Shown here: positions 6,850 through 13,621 of the stretch, piece by piece
How positions within the stretch are numbered: the first letter of the stretch is position 1
Layout: every line of letters starts with the position of its first letter
Assembly: GCA_019136935.1 (NCBI GenBank)
Contig: JAGVTI010000112.1
Location: 1-20,350, forward strand
Direction of reading: 5' to 3'
DNA from: Deltaproteobacteria bacterium
Lineage (GTDB): Bacteria > Desulfobacterota > Syntrophia > Syntrophales > JAAYKM01
DNA length: 20,350 nt
Made by a program: the position numbers and the translations under genes
The notes under the pieces: generated by a model
The model's database searches: none
What the model was told of the DNA's origin: nothing
The model's input: the letters and a program-made list of their open reading frames with translations, nothing else

Positions 6850-8074
6850 GGATTGAGCGTCCGTGTTGGCAGTTTTTCAATCGCTTGTACGTTCTTGTTA
6901 AGGCATTTCCCGTGCCGCTTCTCATCCGTTTCGATGCGTGCCTGCTGCCGTAAAGAATCAGCCCGACCCCGGTTGAGTACATGGGATGCTCGATCTTTTC
7001 GCTGAGTCCCCCGAGTTTCTGGGGAAAAGCCCTCCTGACGGGCATGTTCAGAGTCTGTTCCGCCAATTCGGTGATTCCCGCCATCATGGCCGTTCCACCC
7101 GTCAGAACGGTACCCGCGGCGAGCAGGTCCTCATAACCTGATTTGGAGATTTCCTTGTAGGCCAGGCTCAGGATTTCCTCCATTCTCGCCTCGATGATCC
7201 GTCCCAGTATCTGCCGTGAAACTTCCCGGGGTTCGCGTCCGCCGACACTGGGGACCTGGATCGTTTCCTCCCTCGGGATCAGGGGACCGTAGGAACAGCC
7301 GTGCTGGATTTTGATCCGTTCCGCTTCCCCTGCCGGAGTACGGAGTCCCGTCGAGATATCGCTGGTGATGTAGTTTCCCCCGACGGGGACGACGGCGGTG
7401 GCCCGGATGGTGCCTTCGTAGTAGACGACGATGTTCGTCGTGCCGCCGCCGATGTCCAGAAGGACGACGCCCAGGTCTTTTTCATCCTGGCTGAGGACGG
7501 CTTCGGCCGCCGCGATGTGTTCCAGGACGATTTCGTTGATTTCGAGACCCACGCGGTTGACGGACTTGACGATGTTCTGGATGGAGGTCACGCTGCCCGT
7601 GACAATATGGACCTTCGATTCCAGGCGGACACCGGTCATGCCGACGGGATCCTTGATTCCGTCCTGGTCGTCGATCATGAAGCTCTGGGGCAGGACATGG
7701 AGTATTTCCCGGTCCGTCGGGATATTGACGGCCTTGGCCGCTTCGACGGCACGCTGGACATCCTCACGGGTCACTTCTCCGCCCTTGATGCCGACAATCC
7801 CGAGGCTGTTCTGTCCCTTGATGTGCCCTCCGGAAACCCCTACGTAAACGGAACGGATGGCGCAGCCCGACATGTGCTCCGCTTCATCGACGGCTCCTTT
7901 TATGGAATCGACGGTGTTTTCAATATTCACCACGACACCCTTGCGGAGTCCGTCGGACGGAGTCGATCCGAAGCCGATAATGTCGATACCGTTTTCCGTC
8001 ATTTCACAGACCAATACCGATGTCTTGGTGGTTCCAACGTCTAAGCCGGCGATCAGATTAGTCTTTTTTGCCAT
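6683..8074 (-). CDS. ftsA: Cell division protein FtsA with a disrupted C-terminus
   Basis: FtsA is the actin-like ATPase that anchors FtsZ to the membrane. Visible are phosphate-1 [11 protein letters not shown] (10-20), the family-specific 1C region ([16 protein letters not shown] onward), phosphate-2 [15 protein letters not shown], and the adenosine motif [13 protein letters not shown]. The recognisable protein ends near residue 401 (TYKRLKN), just before the amphipathic membrane-targeting helix would finish. The frame then runs about 62 codons through ftsZ sequence out of frame to a stop at 6683, giving a tail ([15 protein letters not shown] and onward) with no FtsA homology. The usual FtsA length is 405-420. 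ATG 8074 has an AAGG-type ribosome binding site about nine bases upstream. A 62-base spacer separates it from ftsQ. Confidence 0.9.
   Translation of the reverse strand: MAKKTNLIAGLDVGTTKTSVLVCEMTENGIDIIGFGSTPSDGLRKGVVVNIENTVDSIKGAVDEAEHMSGCAIRSVYVGVSGGHIKGQNSLGIVGIKGGEVTREDVQRAVEAAKAVNIPTDREILHVLPQSFMIDDQDGIKDPVGMTGVRLESKVHIVTGSVTSIQNIVKSVNRVGLEINEIVLEHIAAAEAVLSQDEKDLGVVLLDIGGGTTNIVVYYEGTIRATAVVPVGGNYITSDISTGLRTPAGEAERIKIQHGCSYGPLIPREETIQVPSVGGREPREVSRQILGRIIEARMEEILSLAYKEISKSGYEDLLAAGTVLTGGTAMMAGITELAEQTLNMPVRRAFPQKLGGLSEKIEHPMYSTGVGLILYGSRHASKRMRSGTGNALTRTYKRLKNCQHGRSILENIGLPRQDPVGRRDNERSRSGIQSRYRQAGRRRVPGHDPGLSGRRGHGFHHRR
6866..6882 (-). other. ftsA/ftsZ deletion junction
   Basis: Within about 15 bases the reading changes from recognisable FtsA (YKRLKN, codons ending at 6872) to recognisable FtsZ (TANTDAQ, from 6873 in the next frame). 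The normal FtsA tail, the intergenic ribosome binding site and the first ~40 FtsZ codons are all missing. From family lengths I estimate a loss of about 150-250 bases. A run of five A residues (6873-6877) followed by CTG lies at the joint and could reflect microhomology. The cause, biological or technical, cannot be told from the sequence. Confidence 0.75.
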
Positions 8075-8131
8075 TTTTGTTTGCCTTTCCCTTGCGTTGC
8101 ATTTCCCTTTTATATTTCAGTTCGTATCGGA

Positions 8132-8147
8132 ACAGGTCATGTCCTGT
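8132..8147. repeat. Imperfect 16-base palindrome over the ftsQ stop codon
   Basis: ACAGGTCATGTCCTGT is self-complementary except for one T-T pair in each half, giving two five-base arms around a central CATG. It covers the ftsQ stop (8137-8139) just upstream of the ftsQ-ftsA spacer. It could be a protein-binding site or a weak RNA hairpin, or chance. No transcription factor is recognised. Confidence 0.3.
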
Positions 8148-8985
8148 ATTCTTTGCCCTCGGAAGGGGTTTTCGGGGGAACGTTTTTGACCTTGCTCTGG
8201 ACGGTGATCTTGGCGGGATCGCGCAGATCGATGTGGAGCAGGGCCATATCGACATTTTTCTTTTCCAGGCCCTCGAGAACGGCCGGCAATGCCCGAAGCT
8301 TGTTCACGTAATCGTCGAAACCCAGAACCAGGCACATCCCCGTGTCGGTGATCAGGGACAGGCCGAAAATCTCGTCTGAATGGATTTCCGAGAGGTTTTC
8401 ACAGGAAATCGGCGCCTGCTTTGTATCGGATAAATACGTCAGGAGTTCAAGCGATTTTTTGAACAGTTTCTCCTGCAGAATCCCGTCCTTGTAGCATCCC
8501 GTCAGGACGGGCAGATCGGGATTGTCCTCCCGTCCGAGTTTTTTGAAAATGGTTCCGTTCCGGTCAACGATCTGGAGGAGTTGCTTTTTTTCAACCAGGG
8601 CCAGGGGCACCCGTTCCCGGATTTCCATGATGAGCCGATCCGGAAGCTCCCGGCCGACATGGGCTTCCTGGATCCAGGGGTTGCCTTCTATCCTCCGGGC
8701 GATTTTTTCCGTCCTGACGGAAAACAGGTTCTGCCCGGGGTAAAGCGACGCCAGGATCAGCACCTCCCGTTCCGTCACCTCCCGGCAGCCCCGGACGACC
8801 GTTTCCCGGATCTGGAAATAGGGATCGCTTAAAAGATAGCTGTAAAGGTAAATCAGGGTGGAGGTAAGCAGCAAGACGGTGCCCAGGATCAGGGTACAGA
8901 CCGCGAAATCCCGGAGGAAATAACGGAAATATCTCTGAAAACGGTTTTTTCTCACCCGCAGGGCCGATTGGGACACCTTTCTCAT
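8137..8985 (-). CDS. ftsQ: Cell division protein FtsQ
   Basis: FtsQ is a bitopic divisome protein that links early cytoplasmic and late periplasmic division proteins through FtsB and FtsL. The sequence has a basic cytosolic N-terminus (1-26), one membrane segment (about 27-52, rich in L, I, V, T, Y) and a periplasmic POTRA domain (about 56-126: FQIRETVVRGCREVTEREVL, then NPWIQEAHVGRELPDRLIME). A beta domain follows, with IRERVPLALVEKKQLLQIVD and a C-terminal LLHIDLRDPAKITVQSK strand, the usual FtsQ end. The length, 282 residues, is typical. ATG 8985 follows the murB stop by three bases, with a GGGAGAG ribosome binding site inside the end of murB. The POTRA pattern and position make this call firm even though FtsQ sequences diverge strongly. 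Confidence 0.92.
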   Translation of the reverse strand: MRKVSQSALRVRKNRFQRYFRYFLRDFAVCTLILGTVLLLTSTLIYLYSYLLSDPYFQIRETVVRGCREVTEREVLILASLYPGQNLFSVRTEKIARRIEGNPWIQEAHVGRELPDRLIMEIRERVPLALVEKKQLLQIVDRNGTIFKKLGREDNPDLPVLTGCYKDGILQEKLFKKSLELLTYLSDTKQAPISCENLSEIHSDEIFGLSLITDTGMCLVLGFDDYVNKLRALPAVLEGLEKKNVDMALLHIDLRDPAKITVQSKVKNVPPKTPSEGKEYRT

Positions 8986-8988
8986 CGG

Positions 8989-9918
8989 CTATCTCTCTCC
9001 CACAATCTTGACTTCCAACTCCAGGTCCGTTCCTTTTTCCCGGAGGACCCGTTCCTGGACATAGCGGATCAGGGCCAGGACGTCGCCGGACGTGGCCCGT
9101 CCCCGATTGACGATAAAATTCCCGTGTTTTTCCGATACCATGGCGTCGCCGATCGCAAAGCCTTTCAGACCGGCCTCTTCGATCAGCCGTCCCGCCGGCC
9201 GGTCCTTTGGATTTTTGAAGATGGAACCGGCGTTTTTGTACTGAAGGGGATGCTTGTCCCGCCTCTCCGCGATGATCTGCCGCACCCTGTCGCCGACCTG
9301 CTTTTCCGGATCCTCCCGGAGGCGGAATGAGGCCTCGATAATCGTCTTCCCCTGCGGCAGGTGAAAATTCCGGTATTCGAAACGCAGTTGATCGATCTTC
9401 CGGGTTTCGGTTTTTCCCGTCGGGTCCATCAGGGTGACCGCCGCGACGGATTCGGAAATGCTGTGGCCGTAGGCGCCGGCATTCATCCGGATGCCTCCGC
9501 CGACGCTGCCGGGGATGCCGGCGCAGAATTCGAAGCCCGTTAAATTTTCCCTGACCGTGAAGGCGACCAGCTCCGGCAGGGAAACGCCGGCTTCGGCGCG
9601 AACGTCCCTCACCGCGCTCTCCGAGGGCAGCATCCTGATCCGGTTCAGATTCTTTGTGCAGATGAGGGCACCCCGGCATCCTTTATCGGTGATGATGAGG
9701 TTCGTCCAGTTCCCGACAACGGCATAAGGAATGCCGTGGCGGCTGAGCAGGCGGATCATCCCGCCGAGATCGCGGATGGATTCCGGGTACAGCAGCGTAT
9801 CGATCTTGCCGCCCACCCCCATGGAGGTATGGGCGCCGGCCGGTTCGTCGAAATAAACGGCGCCGGGGAAAAGGGCTTCCCAGTCGGGTCCGGCGATTTG
9901 CTGATCCATGGCGTTCAT
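8989..9918 (-). CDS. murB: UDP-N-acetylenolpyruvoylglucosamine reductase (MurB)
   Basis: MurB uses FAD and NADPH to reduce UDP-GlcNAc-enolpyruvate to UDP-MurNAc in the cytosol. AHTSMGVGGKIDTLLYPES (29-47) opens the FAD-binding domain. FEFCAGIPGSVGGGIRMNAG (129-148) is the FAD/substrate signature, KNAGSIFKNP (228-237) carries the catalytic Ser232, and SEKHGNFIVN (262-271) ends the substrate domain. It resembles the shorter type II enzymes. The segment GNWTNLII (69-76) replaces the usual G-x-G-[ST]-N-L-L, an oddity in the FAD-binding loop. ATG 9918 has GGAAGGAAG upstream, inside the end of murC, and starts five bases after the murC stop. ATG 9909 is an alternative. Confidence 0.96.
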   Translation of the reverse strand: MNAMDQQIAGPDWEALFPGAVYFDEPAGAHTSMGVGGKIDTLLYPESIRDLGGMIRLLSRHGIPYAVVGNWTNLIITDKGCRGALICTKNLNRIRMLPSESAVRDVRAEAGVSLPELVAFTVRENLTGFEFCAGIPGSVGGGIRMNAGAYGHSISESVAAVTLMDPTGKTETRKIDQLRFEYRNFHLPQGKTIIEASFRLREDPEKQVGDRVRQIIAERRDKHPLQYKNAGSIFKNPKDRPAGRLIEEAGLKGFAIGDAMVSEKHGNFIVNRGRATSGDVLALIRYVQERVLREKGTDLELEVKIVGER

Positions 9919-9923
9919 CCCGA

Positions 9924-11339
9924 TTATCTTCCTTCCCGGATCGTGTCCTTCAGGCGGATGGCCAGGGCTTCCCCGATTTTCCAGACGTTACCCGCCCCAA
10001 GTGTGACCACGACATCCGTCGGACGGGCAACGGACAGAAGATGGTCCACGATGTCGTCGAAAGCGGGAATATAAATCACGTTTCTCTGCCCCCCTTCAGC
10101 CAGGCTGTCCCGGAGAGCCAGGGAGGAGACGCCCTCGATGGGGTCTTCCCCGGCGGGGTAGATGTCGGCCAGGATCAGGTCATCCGCATCGCCGAATGCC
10201 TGGATGAATTCGGGCAGGAGCGCCTGGGTCCGGCTGAAACGGTGGGGCTGAAAAACCACGATCAGGCGGTCCTGCCAAGCCTGTTTTGCCGCACGCAGGG
10301 TCTCCCGGATCTCCGTGGGATGGTGGCCGTAGTCGTCGACAATGGTGATCCCGTTCAGGATGGCTTTGACTTCCAGCCGCCGCTGGGCTCCCGTGAACAG
10401 GGCAATGCCGTCGCGGATGGCCTCGAAGGGGAGGTTGAATTCCCTGGCCACGGCGATGGCCGCCAGGGCGTTGACGACATTGAAACGGCCGGGGACGTTC
10501 AGGACCACTTCTCCCAGGAGCACGCCTTTTTCGATGACCGTGAACCGGTTGCCCGGCTGCTCCGGCCGGATGTCTTCCGCCCGGTAGTCGGCGGGGCCGG
10601 TCAGACCGTAAGTCAGGACCTTCCGCTTGATCTGCGGGAGGATTTCCCGGATGTGTTCGTTGTCCGTGCACAGGACCGTGATTCCGTAAAAGGGGACGCT
10701 GTTGGCGAACCGCAGAAAGGCGTCCTTGATGTCGTCGATGCCGCGGTAGTAATCCAGGTGCTCCCGGTCGATATTGGTGATGATCGCCAGGTTCGGGCTC
10801 AGTTTTAAGAAGGAGCCGTCGCTTTCATCCGCTTCGGCCACGATAATGGCGCCGTTTCCCAGTTTCGCATTGCTGCCGATGCTTCCGAGTTTCCCCCCGA
10901 TGACCATGGTCGGGTCCAATTTCCCGTGGGCGAGAATCGTCGAGATCATGGAGGTGGTCGTCGTTTTTCCGTGACTGCCGGAAACGGCGACGGAGAATTT
11001 CATCTTGAGCAGCTCCGCCAGCATTTCGGCCCGGGGAATGACCGGGATGCCGCGCCGATGGGCCTCCTGCACCTCGGGATTGTCCGGCCGGACGGCCGTG
11101 GAGGTGACGACGACGTCGGCGTTCCCGATGTGGGACGACAGGTGGCCCTGGAAGATGCCGGCGCCGAGGTTGCGGAGGCGTTCGGTCGTATCGGTCGTGT
11201 TGAGATCGGACCCGGTTACGGTATATTTGAGATTGAGCAGGACCTCCGCGATGCCGCTCATCCCGATGCCGCCGATTCCCACGAAATGGATGCATTTGAT
11301 CTTTTTCTGCATCACCTGTACTGGATCATATTTTATCAT
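9924..11339 (-). CDS. murC: UDP-N-acetylmuramate-L-alanine ligase (MurC)
   Basis: MurC adds L-alanine to UDP-MurNAc with ATP, the first step of stem-peptide assembly. With the start at 11339 the protein has 471 residues, normal for the family. IHFVGIGGIGMSGIAEVL (17-34) is the N-terminal UDP-binding Rossmann motif, GSHGKTTTTSM (121-131) the ATP-binding P-loop, and EADESDGSFL, NIDREHLDYY and VDDYGHHPTEI are the conserved central and C-terminal Mur-ligase motifs. ATG 11339 is preferred because AGGTGA (11348-11353) precedes it by eight bases; the internal ATG at 11312 is too close to its AGGTG. The frame is open further, to 11552, but that part overlaps murG and has no MurC homology. Confidence 0.97.
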   Translation of the reverse strand: MIKYDPVQVMQKKIKCIHFVGIGGIGMSGIAEVLLNLKYTVTGSDLNTTDTTERLRNLGAGIFQGHLSSHIGNADVVVTSTAVRPDNPEVQEAHRRGIPVIPRAEMLAELLKMKFSVAVSGSHGKTTTTSMISTILAHGKLDPTMVIGGKLGSIGSNAKLGNGAIIVAEADESDGSFLKLSPNLAIITNIDREHLDYYRGIDDIKDAFLRFANSVPFYGITVLCTDNEHIREILPQIKRKVLTYGLTGPADYRAEDIRPEQPGNRFTVIEKGVLLGEVVLNVPGRFNVVNALAAIAVAREFNLPFEAIRDGIALFTGAQRRLEVKAILNGITIVDDYGHHPTEIRETLRAAKQAWQDRLIVVFQPHRFSRTQALLPEFIQAFGDADDLILADIYPAGEDPIEGVSSLALRDSLAEGGQRNVIYIPAFDDIVDHLLSVARPTDVVVTLGAGNVWKIGEALAIRLKDTIREGR

Positions 11340-11347
11340 GTAAATTT

Positions 11348-11353
11348 CACCTG
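11348..11353 (-). promoter_or_regulatory. Ribosome binding site of murC
   Basis: AGGTGA on the minus strand, eight bases before ATG 11339. It sets the start of murC against the upstream frame extension and the internal ATG. Confidence 0.65.
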
Positions 11354-11369
11354 TTGTCTGTTTTTGTCC

Positions 11370-11395
11370 GGGGAGCAGGCACGGCCTGCTGCCCC
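11370..11395. repeat. GC-rich stem-loop in the murG-murC spacer
   Basis: GGGGAGCAGGC and GCCTGCTGCCCC pair into an 11-base-pair stem with one bulged G and a three-base loop (ACG). On the transcribed minus strand the hairpin is followed by GGACAAAAACAG, not a U-run, so it is not a classical intrinsic terminator. It may be an mRNA processing or stabilising element, a weak attenuator, or chance in GC-rich DNA. Confidence 0.5.
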
Positions 11396-11406
11396 GTGGT
11401 TTTATA

Positions 11407-12504
11407 TCATGATCCCCGTTTCTTATCGACGAGAGAAAAACATTCATCGACAATCTGCGAGGCCGCCCGGATCCGGGCAAGCTTGCGGGAACACGCTTCC
11501 ATTCGGGAAATCCGGCCGGGATCCCGGTAAAGGGTGAGAATGGTTTCCGCAAGTTTCTCTCCCGACAGCCGGCTCTCGGGGATCATTTCCGCCGCCCCGC
11601 CCTGGACGAGGACTTCGGCATTTTTCGTCTGGTGATCGCTGGCGGCATAGGGGTAGGGGATCAGGATGGAAGCCCTGCCGCTTGCCGTCAGTTCGGCGAT
11701 GGACGTCGCCCCCGCCCGGCAGACGAGGAGGTTTGCCCTGCCGTAGATCCTGGGCATGTCCATGATGAAAGAATGCACCTCCGCATCGAATCCTCTGTTT
11801 TGGTAGGCGCCGCTCACCTCATCCAGGTCCTGTGCTCCCGTCTGATGGATGATGTGAAGCCGCCCTTTGATTTCCGCAAGGTGATCGAGGGCCGCCAGGG
11901 CCGCCTGGTTGATGGCCCGCGCCCCCTGGCTGCCGCCGAAAATCAGCAGGTTGAACTTCCGGTCCGCCCCGTTTTCCTCCGGCTCTGCCGGTGCCGACGA
12001 GAAAGCCGCCCGGATGGGGTTGCCCGTGTACAGGCTTTTCCCCCCGGGGAAGAACTTCGCCGATTCGGGAAAGGTGACGAATATTTTGTCGACGAAGTGA
12101 CTCAATATCCGGTTTGTCATGCCGGGAAAGGCGTTCTGTTCCGCAACGGCGGTTTTCAGTCCCATCAGGTGGGCGGTCAACACCGCCGGTCCCGAGGCGT
12201 AGCCGCCTACACCCAGGACCAGGTCGGGCTTGAAGGCCCGGATGATCTTTCCCGACTGCAGGAAACTCCGGGGGAGTTTCGCGACGGCGCCGATCTTGCC
12301 CGTCAATCCCTTGCCCTTGATCCCGGCCACGTCGATCAGGGCCAGATCGAAGCCGAGGCCGGGCAGAACCCGTTTTTCGATGCCCCGTTCCGTCCCGACG
12401 AAAAGGACCCGGTTTTCCCGGTTCCGCTTCATCCATTCTTCTGCAACGGCGATACCCGGAAAGAGATGCCCTCCCGTTCCTCCGCCGGCAATGATCATTT
12501 TCAT
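11407..12504 (-). CDS. murG: Lipid II synthase, undecaprenyl-PP-MurNAc-pentapeptide GlcNAc transferase (MurG)
   Basis: MurG moves GlcNAc from UDP-GlcNAc to lipid I on the inner face of the membrane, making lipid II. It is a GT-B glycosyltransferase of 365 residues. IIAGGGTGGHLFPGIAVAEE (4-23) is the first glycine-rich loop, GVGGYASGPAVLTA lies in the acceptor domain, AEQNAFPGMTNRIL follows, and LLIFGGSQGARAINQA opens the donor domain. RAGATSIAEL with ASDHQTKNAEVL binds UDP-GlcNAc. ATG 12504 follows the ftsW stop by 12 bases with GAGGTGA seven bases upstream; a second ATG two codons in is possible. The spacer to murC is 67 bases and holds a hairpin. Confidence 0.97.
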   Translation of the reverse strand: MKMIIAGGGTGGHLFPGIAVAEEWMKRNRENRVLFVGTERGIEKRVLPGLGFDLALIDVAGIKGKGLTGKIGAVAKLPRSFLQSGKIIRAFKPDLVLGVGGYASGPAVLTAHLMGLKTAVAEQNAFPGMTNRILSHFVDKIFVTFPESAKFFPGGKSLYTGNPIRAAFSSAPAEPEENGADRKFNLLIFGGSQGARAINQAALAALDHLAEIKGRLHIIHQTGAQDLDEVSGAYQNRGFDAEVHSFIMDMPRIYGRANLLVCRAGATSIAELTASGRASILIPYPYAASDHQTKNAEVLVQGGAAEMIPESRLSGEKLAETILTLYRDPGRISRMEACSRKLARIRAASQIVDECFSLVDKKRGS

Positions 12505-12516
12505 CTTCGTTTCACC

Positions 12517-13620
12517 TCATGTCTCCTGGGAGGAAATGTTCAACAGCACCCCCACTGCAGCGAGGCTCATCATCAGGGACGTTCCTCCGTAGCTTAAAAA
12601 GGGCAGGGTGAGCCCTTTCAGGGGAATCAGTCCCATAACCCCGGCGATATTGATGAACACCTGCATGGAAATCAGAATCGTGAGCCCCGCGGCAAGGAGC
12701 ATCCCGAAGAGATCGGGCGCCTTGAAGGAAACCATGAAGCCCCGGAGAATGAAAACCGTGTACAGGAGAATGACGACGGACACGCCGACGAAGCCGCTTT
12801 CCTCCGCAATCACGGACAGGATGAAGTCCGTGTGAGGCTCCGGCAGGTAGAACAGCTTCTGCATGCCGTCTCCCACACCGACGCCGAAGGGTCCGCCGGA
12901 GCCGAAGGCGATCATGGACTGGATGATCTGGAAACCGGACCCGTGGGGGTCTTTCCAGGGATTGAGAAAGGCCATCAGGCGTTCCCAGCGGTATCCACGG
13001 CAGAGCGCCCAGACCGCAAAGGGTGCGAACATGGCCGCCAGTCCCAGGAGATGGGCGATTCTCGCACCGGCCAGGTAGAGCATGATCATGGTCGTCACGG
13101 CAATGATGGCGGTGGTGCCGAAATCGGGCTGGAGGATGATCAGGCCCATCAGGCACGCCGTGATGACCAGGGGCGTCAGAATGCCCCGGACGATCTCCTT
13201 GACATACGGTTTTTTCCTCGCCAGGAAAAAGGCCAGGAACAGGACGACGGAAACCTTGACCCATTCGCCGACCTGAAAGGCGATGAAACCCAGGTTCAGC
13301 CACCGGGTGGCGCCGCCGACCCGCTTTCCCAGGGCAGGGACGAATAAAAGCAGAAGCATGACAAAGGAAACGGCGATGGCCGGGTATGCGACCATCTTCA
13401 GCTTCTGGTAGGGCAGGCGGGAAAGACAATACATCAGGCCGAGCCCCAGGGCGACGAAGACAGCCTGCCTTTTCAGAAAGTACTGGCCGTCCTGATAGCG
13501 GTCCATCGCGATGATCGCACTGGAGCTGTAAATCATCACCGTTCCGATCGTAACCAAAATCAGGGTGGCGATCATCAGCAGAAAATCCTGTCTGTTCTGG
13601 GCGATGGGCAACGATTCCAT
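12517..13620 (-). CDS. ftsW: Septal peptidoglycan glycosyltransferase FtsW (SEDS family)
   Basis: FtsW polymerises lipid II at the septum together with FtsI. The 367-residue protein is almost entirely hydrophobic, with about ten membrane segments. Signature regions are GGATRWLNLG (102-111), LILQPDFGTT, GFQIIQSMIAFGSGG, FYLPEPHTDFILSVIAEESG, and LIPLKGLTLPFLSYGGTSL near the end. The conserved QPSE motif after the second signature reads QVGEW here (116-120), a notable change. ATG 13620 follows the murD stop by one base. The pairing of this SEDS protein with the PASTA-bearing FtsI in the same cluster is usual. RodA is an alternative family member, but the dcw position favours FtsW. Confidence 0.95.
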   Translation of the reverse strand: MESLPIAQNRQDFLLMIATLILVTIGTVMIYSSSAIIAMDRYQDGQYFLKRQAVFVALGLGLMYCLSRLPYQKLKMVAYPAIAVSFVMLLLLFVPALGKRVGGATRWLNLGFIAFQVGEWVKVSVVLFLAFFLARKKPYVKEIVRGILTPLVITACLMGLIILQPDFGTTAIIAVTTMIMLYLAGARIAHLLGLAAMFAPFAVWALCRGYRWERLMAFLNPWKDPHGSGFQIIQSMIAFGSGGPFGVGVGDGMQKLFYLPEPHTDFILSVIAEESGFVGVSVVILLYTVFILRGFMVSFKAPDLFGMLLAAGLTILISMQVFINIAGVMGLIPLKGLTLPFLSYGGTSLMMSLAAVGVLLNISSQET

Positions 13621-13621
13621 T

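Noticed and set aside
11370..11395. Intrinsic terminator after murG
   Set aside because: The stem is strong but no U-run follows on the transcribed strand; kept only as a stem-loop.
11340..11552. 71-codon N-terminal extension of murC
   Set aside because: It overlaps murG, has no MurC homology, and a good ribosome binding site favours ATG 11339.
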